Assembly: GCA_023630585.1 (NCBI GenBank)
Contig: CM042551.1
Location: forward strand, 21,258,501-21,322,500
From: Cranoglanis bouderius
Lineage: Eukaryota; Chordata; Actinopteri; Siluriformes; Cranoglanididae
DNA: 64,000 nt
Direction of reading: 5' to 3'
In this document: positions 49,538 through 59,959 of the stretch, piece by piece
Numbering within the stretch: position 1 is the stretch's first letter
How the letters are laid out: each line of letters opens with the position of its first letter
Made by a program: the position numbers and the translations under genes
Notes under the pieces: generated by a model
The model's input: only the letters and a program-made list of their open reading frames with translations
Databases searched by the model: none
Told to the model about the DNA's origin: nothing

Positions 49538-49552
49538 AAGAAGAAGAAGAAG
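49457..49552. repeat. (AAT)n(AAG)n compound microsatellite
   Basis: About 17 AAT units pass directly into about 15 AAG units. Confidence 0.95.
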
Positions 49553-49805
49553 AGATATAGCTGCAAGTGGCAATCTGTGGGGTAAATGCAAAGTTCACAA
49601 TTAGGGCCCCAAGTACCCAGTTCTTTCCAGTTTATAAACAGACCATAGATTAAAATAGTTTTTAAGTTTCATGACCATAGGTCAATGTTAACTCTGTCAA
49701 ATGCCTGCTGAAATCTGATTGGCTGATGGTGGTTATGGTGGGTCATGTTTGACCACACCCCAAACATTGCATAAGGTGGGAAAAGATCCGACATTATTAG
49801 TTGGT

Positions 49806-49811
49806 TTCATG

Positions 49812-49871
<60 letters not shown>
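49806..49871. repeat. T homopolymer
   Basis: About 58 consecutive T after GGTTTCATGGG; may include assembly error. Confidence 0.9.
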
Positions 49872-49873
<2 letters not shown>

Positions 49874-50948
49874 GCACAAAAACCTGAACCTTTAACAGGG
49901 GTGTATAGACTTTTTGATATCCACTGTAAGATGTCACATGAATTAAATCATGCAATTTCTATCAAGCAATTCCATTGCAAGCACTTAGTATATAATGGTT
50001 CTGACTTTCACTAATCAGGCCAGAAAATAAATGATAATAAATAATTAAAATAAATAAATAAATAAATATAATAAATAAATAAAATAAATAAAGTTTAACT
50101 GATGTCTAAGTTTAACTTTTACCTGTGACCCAATATACCTGAATTCCAGTAGTGGTTAATTTTGCATTCACCTTTTACAATTTTTGATTTATCACAAACT
50201 TGCAAATGATATATTCTCAGGGAACTTCCACCCAATGCAAATTATCCAAAATCCTCTTTGCCGACATTTCCACTGACAAGTTAATTATATTGAACTTAAA
50301 TACTCACGTTGAATTTAGTTACTTCCATGTATTTGTTCTTGCCCAGGTACACCTGGCTGTTTCAGGGAGCATTAGCAGGAGCATCATTGATCCTCTTTGC
50401 ATATTATTCACACACTGCCATTAAGAAAGATGCCACAAACATTTTAACATCTCAGTCATTCTCTTCTGACCTCGCTTCATTACCAATGCATTTCTTTTTT
50501 GGGGTTGTTTTTGCACATTCTGTATCAGATCTATAGTACCAAGACTGGGACACTGCAAAAACATCTTAGCAAGTGAAAATATCCTGAATATTGTCAAATT
50601 GATCTAGTATTTCCTATTTTTAAGCATTTCCTAATTTTAGATGGAATCTGCCAATAGAGTATAAAATCCTCTAAAATGTCCTAAAATGTCTACAAATAGA
50701 TTTAATAAACTTTTATTTGTTCTATTGTAAAATTATAACAGGAAATACTAGATAAATATAAAGATAGTTTCACTTTTTTTCCCCCAGTGGACTAAAACAA
50801 GTCACGTGTGTGAGTTTCAATGATGTACCAACAATCTGGCCAAATTTAAGAGAGAATGTAATTTGTGGAAGATGCTGAAATGCATCTTACACACACACAA
50901 AGAATATATATGGTTATGTGTATATGTATATATATTTCCCCTTTCGCC

Positions 50949-50950
<2 letters not shown>

Positions 50951-50981
<31 letters not shown>
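50951..50981. repeat. (CT)n microsatellite
   Basis: About 15 CT units just before the small ORF at 51025. Confidence 0.9.
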
Positions 50982-50986
<5 letters not shown>

Positions 50987-51024
50987 AAGAAGTCACAGTA
51001 TGTCAATATTCCTCCGCTGGGACG

Positions 51025-51195
51025 ATGTTCACTAGCGCTGGGGAGCACGTTCCTCCTGGTGATGACAGTATTGACATGCTAATCGATGATTTCAAGGAAA
51101 CCATTAAAGGTGCCATGAAAACGTATCACCAGATTCCTCTGAGAAACTGGGAAGGTGGGATTATGGGAACGACATTAGAATGTGACATTCGCTGA
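51025..51195 (+). other. Small ORF of unknown status, 56 codons
   Basis: ATG at 51025 opens a frame reading MFTSAGEHVPPGDDSIDMLI then DDFKETIKGAMKTYHQIPLR, with stop TGA at 51193. A possible splice donor (GGGAAG|GTGGGA) follows NWE. The region is more GC-rich and codon-like than its surroundings, 1 kb downstream of hoxa1a on the opposite strand. I do not recognise the protein; it may be a first exon, a pseudogene piece or chance. Confidence 0.3.
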
Positions 51196-51465
51196 TGTAT
51201 TTAAATGTTATCTAGACTAGACTGTGGTCAATAACAACGTTCAGACAGACTGGTACTAAGAATGGTACAAAGACGCCATAATACAATAAAATAAAAATAC
51301 GTTTATTTCGTGTATATATATGTAGATTGACCCGTATTCCTGATAGAATATAATTACAGTTCTTCAGTAAATATGACGTAAAGCCACAATCCTCGACTGA
51401 TAAAACTCAGCTCGACTGGTTAAGTAGGCTGCAAGAACACGGGAAACAGGACTGCAGCTGCTAAC

Positions 51466-51529
<64 letters not shown>
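51466..51529. repeat. (AAT)n microsatellite
   Basis: About 21 AAT units, 0.7 kb 3' of hoxa1a. Confidence 0.95.
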
Positions 51530-51724
51530 ATAGACAAATAAAGAAAAAGACACATTTTAAAGCTGAGTATTTTGAGGGTTGTTGTTGTTGTTTTTTTGGG
51601 GTTTTTTTTTAAGTTTGTATGTCAGATAAGATTCCTTTAGTATATCACAGTGATTTGCCAAAATTACCATTTTTAATGTATTAATGAACAGCACACTGCG
51701 CTTAGTGCTGTTATAGAAAATTCA

Positions 51725-51800
51725 TCGACGCGTTCTGATTCGATCGTTTAACCGCGTGTGACGTCATAACTCACGCCACGTGTATGCTGCTTAAAATTGC
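51725..51800. promoter_or_regulatory. GC-richer block with CRE and E-box, 3' of hoxa1a
   Basis: A perfect TGACGTCA (CRE) and a CACGTG E-box occur within 30 bp (GTGTGACGTCATAACTCACG then CCACGTG). The surroundings are AT-rich. Its position, 440-510 bp past the hoxa1a stop, is where vertebrate Hoxa1 control elements lie, but no DR5 retinoic-acid element was seen here. Confidence 0.3.
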
Positions 51801-52237
51801 AGGATTCATACTAAAGAGCCAATTCATATCATAACACCACAAACAGCCCGCGGGTGACAGAGGCTGATGAGACGAGGTAGCATATAATGCAGGCTTGTTT
51901 TTCAGCACCATTTTCTTTCTCTCTACCTTTAGACTACAGCAGTTACACTTTCATGTCGTTCATCCTTTTCTAGGCTTATAGACACAGCTGAAATATTTGC
52001 ATTAACGTGGCAGCTGTTGTTATTATTGTGTCCGGAAATCACACTAGCCACTTAATGAAATGAGTTCTTTAACTTGATTGCCTACTATCTTACAATAGCA
52101 TAACATACACTGAATTGTCAAGCCACGTAAATAGTGCATTATGTTTTAGTGACAAAATGCCTGCTAGGTAGGTCCAGTTATATAAGTCCACCACACCATA
52201 TGGAGCTATGGTGCGTTTCTCGCTATCCAACAGGCCA

Positions 52238-53384
52238 TTATCCCGAGGAGTACGGATCAGTCGCAGAGGAGCCTGGAGAAGGCGTTGACGGTGCAGAGAA
52301 AGAGAGCTCGGATGAAACTTCAGCCTTTTCCTGGCCGTCTCCTGGTGCCGATTCGTTTTTGGGCAGCAGACCCTCTTTTTCGCGCTTCTTCTGTTTCATG
52401 CGACGATTCTGAAACCAGATCTTCACCTGAGTCTCATTCAGCTGGAGGGCAGCAGCTATCTCTACACGCCTGGCGCGCGTCAAATACTTGTTGAAGTGAA
52501 ACTCCTTCTCTAGCTCGGTCAGCTGTTTGGTTGTAAAATTGGTTCGAACAGTGTTGGGCTGCCCGACATATCCATACTCTCCTACTTTACCTGAGGGAGA
52601 AGAAGAAGAAAAAATCGAACAAAAGACATCAATTCAGGAATCTTCAGCATATTACTAAACATGCACGTTGTCTCTTCCTGTGCATTAAATGTAAACACAG
52701 TCAGTGCTGGCTCACTTTTAATTTTACATCAAGAACTCCCTCCCGGTCACCTGTTTTTGGTGGATTCCGCTTAACTTTCATCCAGTCAAAAGTCTGCGTC
52801 GCTGACACCCCATCTGATAGAGACGAACAGCACGCGCTGTGATGCGACGCATGCAGAGAAGAGAGAGGATTTGAGCAACCTGTCAGCAACGTCAAATTTG
52901 CCTGATCCTGACCGTGACCATACGTAGCAGCTGCAAACTGAAGTTGCCCAGGTAAGCGAACGCCGGTGTAACCGTGTCGAAAATGATGCTGCTGATGATG
53001 ATGATGATGATGATGGGGCTCGAGAGTATTTCCAGAGTAAACTAGCGGACCGCACTGACCTAAAGCTGCAGTGGAGTCAGAATCCTGGTTGACGGTGTAG
53101 TGATTATAACTGGTGCAAAAAGTTTGAGTTGGATGGCCAGCATAGGCAATTGATAGTGCACTACCGGAGGATTGGTAAGAGCCGGCTTTATGTGAATGGG
53201 TTGAAACAGAGTCCGGTGACGCTCTGCTAGTCAAGAACCGCTCGCTCCCGTTGCAACTGTTTACCGTGACGGAACACGACTGGAAAGTTCCGTGATCTGC
53301 ATGGAATGCACTGACAGAGCACGAACCCCCGCCACCCCCGTCGCCACCGCCGCTCATCACTGAGTAATCTAAGAATGTATTCAT
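52238..53384 (-). CDS. hoxa1a: Homeobox protein Hoxa1a, two exons, 328 residues
   Basis: Exon 1 is 53384-52751 (donor ACAG|GTGACC) and exon 2 is 52590-52238 (acceptor CCTCAG|GTAAAG, stop TAA). The product starts MNTFLDYSVMS, the signature of teleost Hoxa1a. It has a Gly run (12-20), a His run (H124-H130), the Pbx-binding hexapeptide TFDWMK at about 198-203, and a homeodomain at about 223-282 (VRTNFTTKQLTELEKEFHFN ... VKIWFQNRRMKQKKREKE), with recognition-helix residues W270 and N273. Length and exon structure are normal for paralogue group 1. Hox1 proteins act in the nucleus with Pbx/Meis to pattern hindbrain rhombomeres and neural crest. Transcription is away from the rest of the cluster toward snx10, as expected for the 3' end of HoxA. 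Both splice sites and the whole frame are intact. Confidence 0.97.
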
Positions 53385-53430
53385 TCTGGCATTGTCTCCA
53401 TGCGTCTCTCCTATAGTGTCACGCTGAAAC

Positions 53431-53438
53431 TATATATT
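53431..53438 (-). promoter_or_regulatory. TATA-like element of hoxa1a
   Basis: AATATATAG on the minus strand lies 47 bp before the ATG, which would place transcription start only about 15-20 bases before the start codon. This is the only TATA match close to the gene; an upstream start in the GC-richer 53450-53700 region is equally possible. Confidence 0.35.
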
Positions 53439-53711
53439 GCCACAACCACGGTCCAACCCGCCGGCTTCAATCAGCGGAGTTATGACGGGAGGCTGCGCAG
53501 GAAGTGATATGAATGAGCAGTGACAGTCACGTGAGCCAGATCAGCCAGTTGGCTTTCTCGAGTGTTGAGCTCCACTCCCTCGCGCTGACAGGTAGTCGTT
53601 AAAGGGTCGTTAAAGGTAAGCTTAACCAGTCGGTAAAGCTATGCTAATTCCGGTCTCGTGCCGATCGAAATGACGTAAGCACGCCCACTGAGAACCAGTA
53701 CTCTCTGACTG

Positions 53712-53806
53712 ATGAAACAATATAGTGTTAGAAGGTGGACGGATGAGTGGAAGCCAGGATTCTACATCCAGTATATGGGAGCTATGGTGAACTATGCCAG
53801 TGTCAG
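53712..53806 (+). other. Possible divergent first exon, 5' of hoxa1a
   Basis: On the strand opposite to hoxa1a, 330 bp from its ATG, a frame from ATG reads MKQYSVRRWTDEWKPGFYIQ then YMGAMVNYASVR. It ends at a strong donor, CAG|GTAAGA (53807). A second donor-like AAAG|GTAAGC is at 53616. In mammals the noncoding HOTAIRM1 is transcribed from this place and direction, so a divergent transcript is plausible. I do not recognise the peptide, and 31 codons could be open by chance. Confidence 0.3.
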
Positions 53807-53834
53807 GTAAGATAATTAATTAATAAATAAATAA

Positions 53835-53835
<1 letters not shown>

Positions 53836-53897
<62 letters not shown>
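53836..53897. repeat. (TAGA)n microsatellite
   Basis: About 15 TAGA units. Confidence 0.95.
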
Positions 53898-53898
<1 letters not shown>

Positions 53899-53899
53899 C

Positions 53900-54800
53900 T
53901 CTATCGTGCACATTTCTGTGCGTATAGTCTACTACTGTGCGCGCGACGGTTGTTAAGTCGTCATTTCCACGTATTCAAATGGCACAGAAACGTCTCTTCG
54001 TCGTCATATTTTAAATATTCTCATGCTCACATAGTTAATTCTATATTAGGCTATACAGCATGAAAATAACAAACTACTAGGCTACCGGTGTCACATTTTC
54101 AGTATATAGCCTACATGAATTGTTGACTTGATACACGAGAGGTTTATTTTAACAATCCAGGGGGGAAAAACAATACCTCGGCAATTAAGAAAGCTCTAAA
54201 ACCAACAAATGAAATGAAAAACAAATAAATAACTTGGTTCTTGTCGATACTAATATTCTTAATACACAGTTCATCTCTTAAGTAAAAAAGAAAAAAATTA
54301 CAAATATTTGACTATGACAACGTCACAGATCATTTTTTTTTTGTATTTATTTTTGTGTATTGTGTTCCGATAACTTTTAGTGAGTGATGTCGATGTTCAT
54401 TTCGTTTTTTAATCGTATGTTTTATGCGGCTATTAGAAGAAAAAAATATGAAATGTTACTTACGTTTTAGTATCTTTTTTATTGTGATTTTTGCTTAATG
54501 TTTTTATTTTTGTTTTGTTTTTTTAAATCTGGTTATGAATTTGGAAATAAATTAACTATGTTTCTCAGGCCAACATTTTATATTATTATACCATTTTCAT
54601 ACATTATTAGAATAGGTTAACGGATTTGGAGGAAATTATTGAAATCCTATTATTGAAATATGATTTGTTGATTGCATGAATAAATGTGTTGAAAATAAAT
54701 AATGTTTGAAACTGTTCATTGAGGATGAAACTAAAATGTGAGTCCCAAATCAGCTAAAGTAATTAAAAATAGTTTTCAGTCATTCTTGCCAAAAAGTTAA
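53900..54800. other. hoxa1a-hoxa2a intergenic, no gene seen
   Basis: AT-rich sequence with no recognised repeat or frame. Confidence 0.4.
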
Positions 54801-55560
<760 letters not shown>

Positions 55561-55620
55561 ATGTATGTATGTATGTATGTATATATAATGAAGGGCCAAA
55601 CAGGAAATAATTATATGAAA

Positions 55621-55721
<101 letters not shown>

Positions 55722-56304
55722 CTGAATATATGTATAGTTATAACCCCTTTTTATATGTCCATACATTGTATCAGGCATATTGATAGACAAGCTCGCAATT
55801 TTTCCATATTTGAATAAACCAATAATCAGTTTTTGTTTTACACCATGATTTTCATAATCAGCAGCTTTGTACATAAAATTAGTATAAGTTACATAGTATA
55901 TAAAAGTTTATGATTAAAAAAAAATAAAATTCTCAATGTATTACTGGCCATAGTTTGAAAGCCAAACGGTCCTTCACAGTGACAGATTTCTATAATAATT
56001 TTGCATAATTAGACAATTTCCATGTAGTCCTCTCAGTCAGGCTGAACTCTGCAGAAAAGCTACATAGCATTAATGCTGTTAAAGGACTGTGAGGAGGGTC
56101 CTTTGGTACTACAGCCAGCCTTTTAGAGGAACATACTCCCTTTGGTTTAGATAAGTGATGTGCACTTATCATAATTATATAAGTATTTATACAGTATTTG
56201 CATTGATAAATGTATACAGGATGTGTAGGCCGGTATAGGTTTTCATAAAATAAAATAAAAAATCAATAAGAACATCTGTCTATTGACATACCTGATCATA
56301 TATA

Positions 56305-57811
56305 CAGGTGCATCTCAATAAATTAGAATGTCGTGGAAAAGTTCATTTATTTCAGTAATTCAGCTCAAATTGTGAAACTCGTGTATTAAATAAATTCAGT
56401 GCACACAGACTGAAGTAGTTTAAGTCTTTGGTTCTTTTAATTGTGATGATTTTGGCTCACATTTAACAAAAACCCACCAATTCACTATCTCAACAAATTA
56501 GAATACTTCATAAGACCAATAAAAAAAACATTTTTAGTGAATTGTTGGCCTTCTGGAAAGTATGTTCATTTACTGTACATGTACTCAATACTTGGTAGGG
56601 GTCCTTTTGCTTTAATTGCTGCCTCAATTCGGCGTGGCATGGAGGTGATCAGTTTGTGGCACTGCTGAGGTGGTATGGAAGCCCAGGTTTCTTTGACAGT
56701 TGCCTTCAGCTCATCTGCATTTTTTGGTCTCTTGTTTCTCATTTTCCTCTTGACAATACCCCATAGATTCTCTATGGGGTTCAGGTCTGGTGAGTTTGCT
56801 GGCCAGTCAAGCACACCAACACCATGGTCATTTAACCAACTTTTGGTGCTTTTGGCAGTGTGGGCAGGTGCCAAATCCTGCTGGAAAATGAAATCAGCAT
56901 CTTCAAAAAGCTGGTCAGCAGAAGGAAGCATGAAGTGCTCCAAAATTTCTTGGTAAACGGGTGCAGTGACTTTGGTTTTCAAAAAACACAATGGACCAAC
57001 ACCAGCAGATGACATTGCACCCCAAATCATCACAGACTGTGGAAACTGAACACTGAACTTCAAGCAACTTGGGCTATGAGCTTCTCCACCCTTCCTCCAG
57101 ACTCTAGGACCTTGGTTTCCAAATGAAATACAAAACTTGCTCTCATCTGATAAGAGGATTTTGGACCACTGGGCAACAGTCCAGTTCTTCTTCTCCTTAG
57201 CCCAGGTAAGACGCCTCTGACGTTGTCTGTGGTTCAGGAGTGGCTTAACAAGAGGAATACGACAACTGTAGCCAAATTCCTTGACACGTCTGTGTGTGGT
57301 GGCTCTTGATGCCTTGACCCCAGCCTCAGTCCATTCCTTGTGAAGTTCACTCAAATTCTTGAATCGATTTTGCTTGACAATCCTCATAAGGCTGCGGTTC
57401 TCTCGGTTGGTTGTGCATCTTTTTCTTCCACACTTTTTCCTTCCACTCAACTTTCTGTTAACATGCTTGGATACAGCACTCTGTGAACAGCCAGCTTCTT
57501 TGGCAATGAATGTTTGTGGCTTACCTAGTGAACCAAACTGAGAGACCATTTTGAAGGCTCAGGAAACCTTTGCAGGTGTTTTGAGTTGATTAGCTGATTG
57601 GCATGTCACCATATTCTAATTTGTTAAGATAGTGAATTGGTGGGTTTTTGTTAAATGTGAGCCAAAATCATCACAATTAAAAGAACCAAAGACTTAAACT
57701 ACTTCAGTCTGTGGCATTGAATTTATTTAATACACGAGTTTCACAATTTGAGTTGAATTACTGAAATAAATGAACTTTTCCACGACATTATAATTTATTG
57801 AGATGCACCTG
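56305..57811 (-). mobile_element. Complete Tc1-like transposon, 1507 bp
   Basis: Both ends read CAGGTGCATCTCAATAAATT inward (the right end has one change), flanked by TA at 56303-56304 and 57812-57813. The inverted repeats extend to about 56513 and 57607 (roughly 205 bp), which is long for Tc1 but normal for this fish family. Contains one uninterrupted transposase gene. Confidence 0.97.
56566..57549 (-). CDS. Tc1-like transposase, intact, 327 residues
   Basis: The single open frame starts MVSQFGSLGKPQTFIAKEAG. The paired helix-turn-helix DNA-binding region spans roughly residues 1-110, with the basic linker SGRKKCGRKRCTTNRE. Catalytic blocks are LLSDESKFCISFGNQGPRVW (first Asp), DADFIFQQDLAPAHTAKSTK (second Asp) and ANSPDLNPIENLWGIVKRKM (Glu). 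This gives the DD34E spacing of Tc1. The length is about what is usual for the group (330-340). No stop or frameshift is seen. It would catalyse cut-and-paste transposition of the surrounding element at TA sites. The intact frame and near-identical ends suggest recent activity, but function is not shown by sequence alone. Confidence 0.95.
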   Translation of the reverse strand: MVSQFGSLGKPQTFIAKEAGCSQSAVSKHVNRKLSGRKKCGRKRCTTNRENRSLMRIVKQNRFKNLSELHKEWTEAGVKASRATTHRRVKEFGYSCRIPLVKPLLNHRQRQRRLTWAKEKKNWTVAQWSKILLSDESKFCISFGNQGPRVWRKGGEAHSPSCLKFSVQFPQSVMIWGAMSSAGVGPLCFLKTKVTAPVYQEILEHFMLPSADQLFEDADFIFQQDLAPAHTAKSTKSWLNDHGVGVLDWPANSPDLNPIENLWGIVKRKMRNKRPKNADELKATVKETWASIPPQQCHKLITSMPRRIEAAIKAKGPLPSIEYMYSK

Positions 57812-57833
57812 TATATATATATGTTGTATATAT

Positions 57834-57843
57834 AATGTAAATC

Positions 57844-57933
<90 letters not shown>

Positions 57934-57943
57934 GATTTACATT
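57834..57943. repeat. Perfect 110-bp palindrome centred on (AT)40
   Basis: The left tip AATGTAAATCATAATAT and the right tip ATATTATGATTTACATT are exact reverse complements around an uninterrupted AT run. It lies 22 bp past the right end of the intact Tc1 element. Confidence 0.95.
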
Positions 57944-58032
57944 TATATATTCATAATTATAACTTTATGTTCAGGATTTTATAAATGTATATTCAGATTT
58001 CATATAATTATTTCCTGTTTGGCCTCTCATAA

Positions 58033-58035
<3 letters not shown>

Positions 58036-58073
<38 letters not shown>
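58036..58073. repeat. (GT)n microsatellite
   Basis: Nineteen GT units. Confidence 0.95.
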
Positions 58074-58075
<2 letters not shown>

Positions 58076-58319
58076 AAGGTAGACGCGATTCAGGTTGCCA
58101 GATTTCTGGAAAATCCGCACCATGATCGCAACTACAAAACCGCAAAAATAAATAAATTAATAAATAAATGAATAAAGACTTGAAACTACCCCAAAATATT
58201 CGGGCATAAGTAACGGACACCTCAATTTATTCAGCTTGCTCAGATCACGTGCCAAATAAAATAAAACCCATACTGCTATAAACGAATTATTAGACAAGAG
58301 GGACTTTACACTGTTTACA

Positions 58320-58866
58320 GTGTGAGCGGCCATGTTGATATGACGTCACTCTAAAAAAAAAAAAAAAAAAAAAAACAGGGAAAGGACTGGTATTTGACTA
58401 GAATACCCCAAGTTGACGAGTTGAAATTGCAATGAGAGGGCATTTTCGGTGTATTTTTTTTATTTTTTTTACCGGTTGTAGGCGGGGAATTACAAGTTGA
58501 AACTTTGCCTCGAACGCAGCATTAGCTACTCGCTATTGTTGGCTGGCTAGCTTGTTGCTAAGCTACTGTGATTTCAGTACAAATATTTGATAAATGTTTA
58601 AAGTTCACTACAGTAGAACAGAACCAATAGCCACTCAGGCATGTAACTGTAAAAGTAGCTTGTTATCAGATTTGTGTGATCTGACAGAGCAAACAAAAGA
58701 CACGTTTCCGTTGAGGCGTCCATCGAACTCCCCGAGGTGGGAAATGACGTCATTTCAACTTCCAAATTACACCAGGAACGCAACATCCTTTCCGCTAATT
58801 CAAGCCGGAATTTGCCTGTGGCTGCAAATGAGGGAGCCGCTTTTTTCACTCCAGCTGAACAACGAC

Positions 58867-58928
<62 letters not shown>

Positions 58929-58935
58929 TTCTGCA
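58320..58935. repeat. Unassigned dispersed-repeat-like block
   Basis: GTGGGAAATGACGTCATTTC near 58737 resembles sequence at 24828. An A run (58353-58375) and an (AAT)n tract (58869-58927) lie inside. No protein frame was recognised. Confidence 0.4.
58869..58927. repeat. (AAT)n microsatellite
   Basis: About 19 AAT units. Confidence 0.95.
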
Positions 58936-58984
58936 CACTATTTTATATATGTATACGATTGTAGCATCCTTTGGTTGGTGCTCT

Positions 58985-59165
58985 AGCTCAGAATGAGAGA
59001 TAAAAATGTGGACTGGCTTTTATTTGTGCAGCGGTCCCTGCTATTGTCTCGTGCTGTCAGGTTGCATGAAAGAGGTTGATTTATGAGTTTGGCAGGAAAT
59101 GAAGCATCTCAGGCATTTCCCCCACGCAGGGCCTCAGACAAAGGCTCTAGAAAGAAGTATCCATG
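58985..59165. promoter_or_regulatory. Candidate conserved non-coding block 3' of the hoxa2a remnant
   Basis: A repeat-free, balanced-composition block between AT-rich flanks. It contains GTTGATTTATGAG (Hox/Pbx-like), CTATTGTCT and ACAAAGG (Sox-like). No alignment could be run; proposed from position and motif density only. Confidence 0.25.
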
Positions 59166-59959
59166 CTGTGTTTTACTACTTAAGATGAATTTTTTTTTAA
59201 TTTTATTTAAAAAACAAAACAAAAAAACAACAGCAACCCACAAGTAAGTCTAAACCGGTATTTGCAGTGTGACAAAACAGATTCTAACACGACTATGACG
59301 TGTAAGTGTTTGTGCACATGTAAATGTTTCAATTTGAAGAGAAATTGCTATGCGGTTGAATATTTATAGTCGTATAAGTCGTTTAAAGTGTTTTTTTTTT
59401 TTTTTTTTTTTTTGCCTGTATGGAAATATAATATGACACGTGTTTGAAATGAAAAATGTATTTATTTAAGAATTTATCAAATAAAAAAAAAAGAACGAAA
59501 GAAAGACACCCACCTATTTCACTTCATGCTTCAGGAATTAAATTAATTTGGGATATTATTGGGATGCAGTCAAGACATCTTACCTCTGATCATTTAAATG
59601 TAACCTATATGGAAGATGTGACAGTATGAAAAATACAAAAATCAAACATTCTATTGATCTTGTGCTTAATTATCAGTTCAGGCGCTATAATGTATCGATA
59701 GTATTTAAAGCATCTATGGAAAACAAAAATAATGAAATGAATAAATAAATAAACAGAAGTTATCCGTGGATATGTCCTCAGGCTGCCCAGATCCAGTTGC
59801 AAAAACGAATCCGCTGAAAAATTATGGAACTCTCGGAAAGAACCAATCCACCTTGAGTGGCGAACTGAAACTGTCTGAACTACCGGTTTTTAAATATTTG
59901 GTGTTTTGTAGTCCCACAAAGCGTAACTGTAGGAGAGGGGTTGGGGATGCGTCTAAGTG

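Noticed and set aside
51000..52237. DR5 retinoic-acid response element 3' of hoxa1a
   Set aside because: I searched by eye for paired RGKTCA half-sites five bases apart on both strands and found only single half-sites; it may lie farther 3' or be diverged.
56675..56956. Plus-strand ORF within the 56.3 kb Tc1 element
   Set aside because: Antisense shadow of the intact transposase frame.
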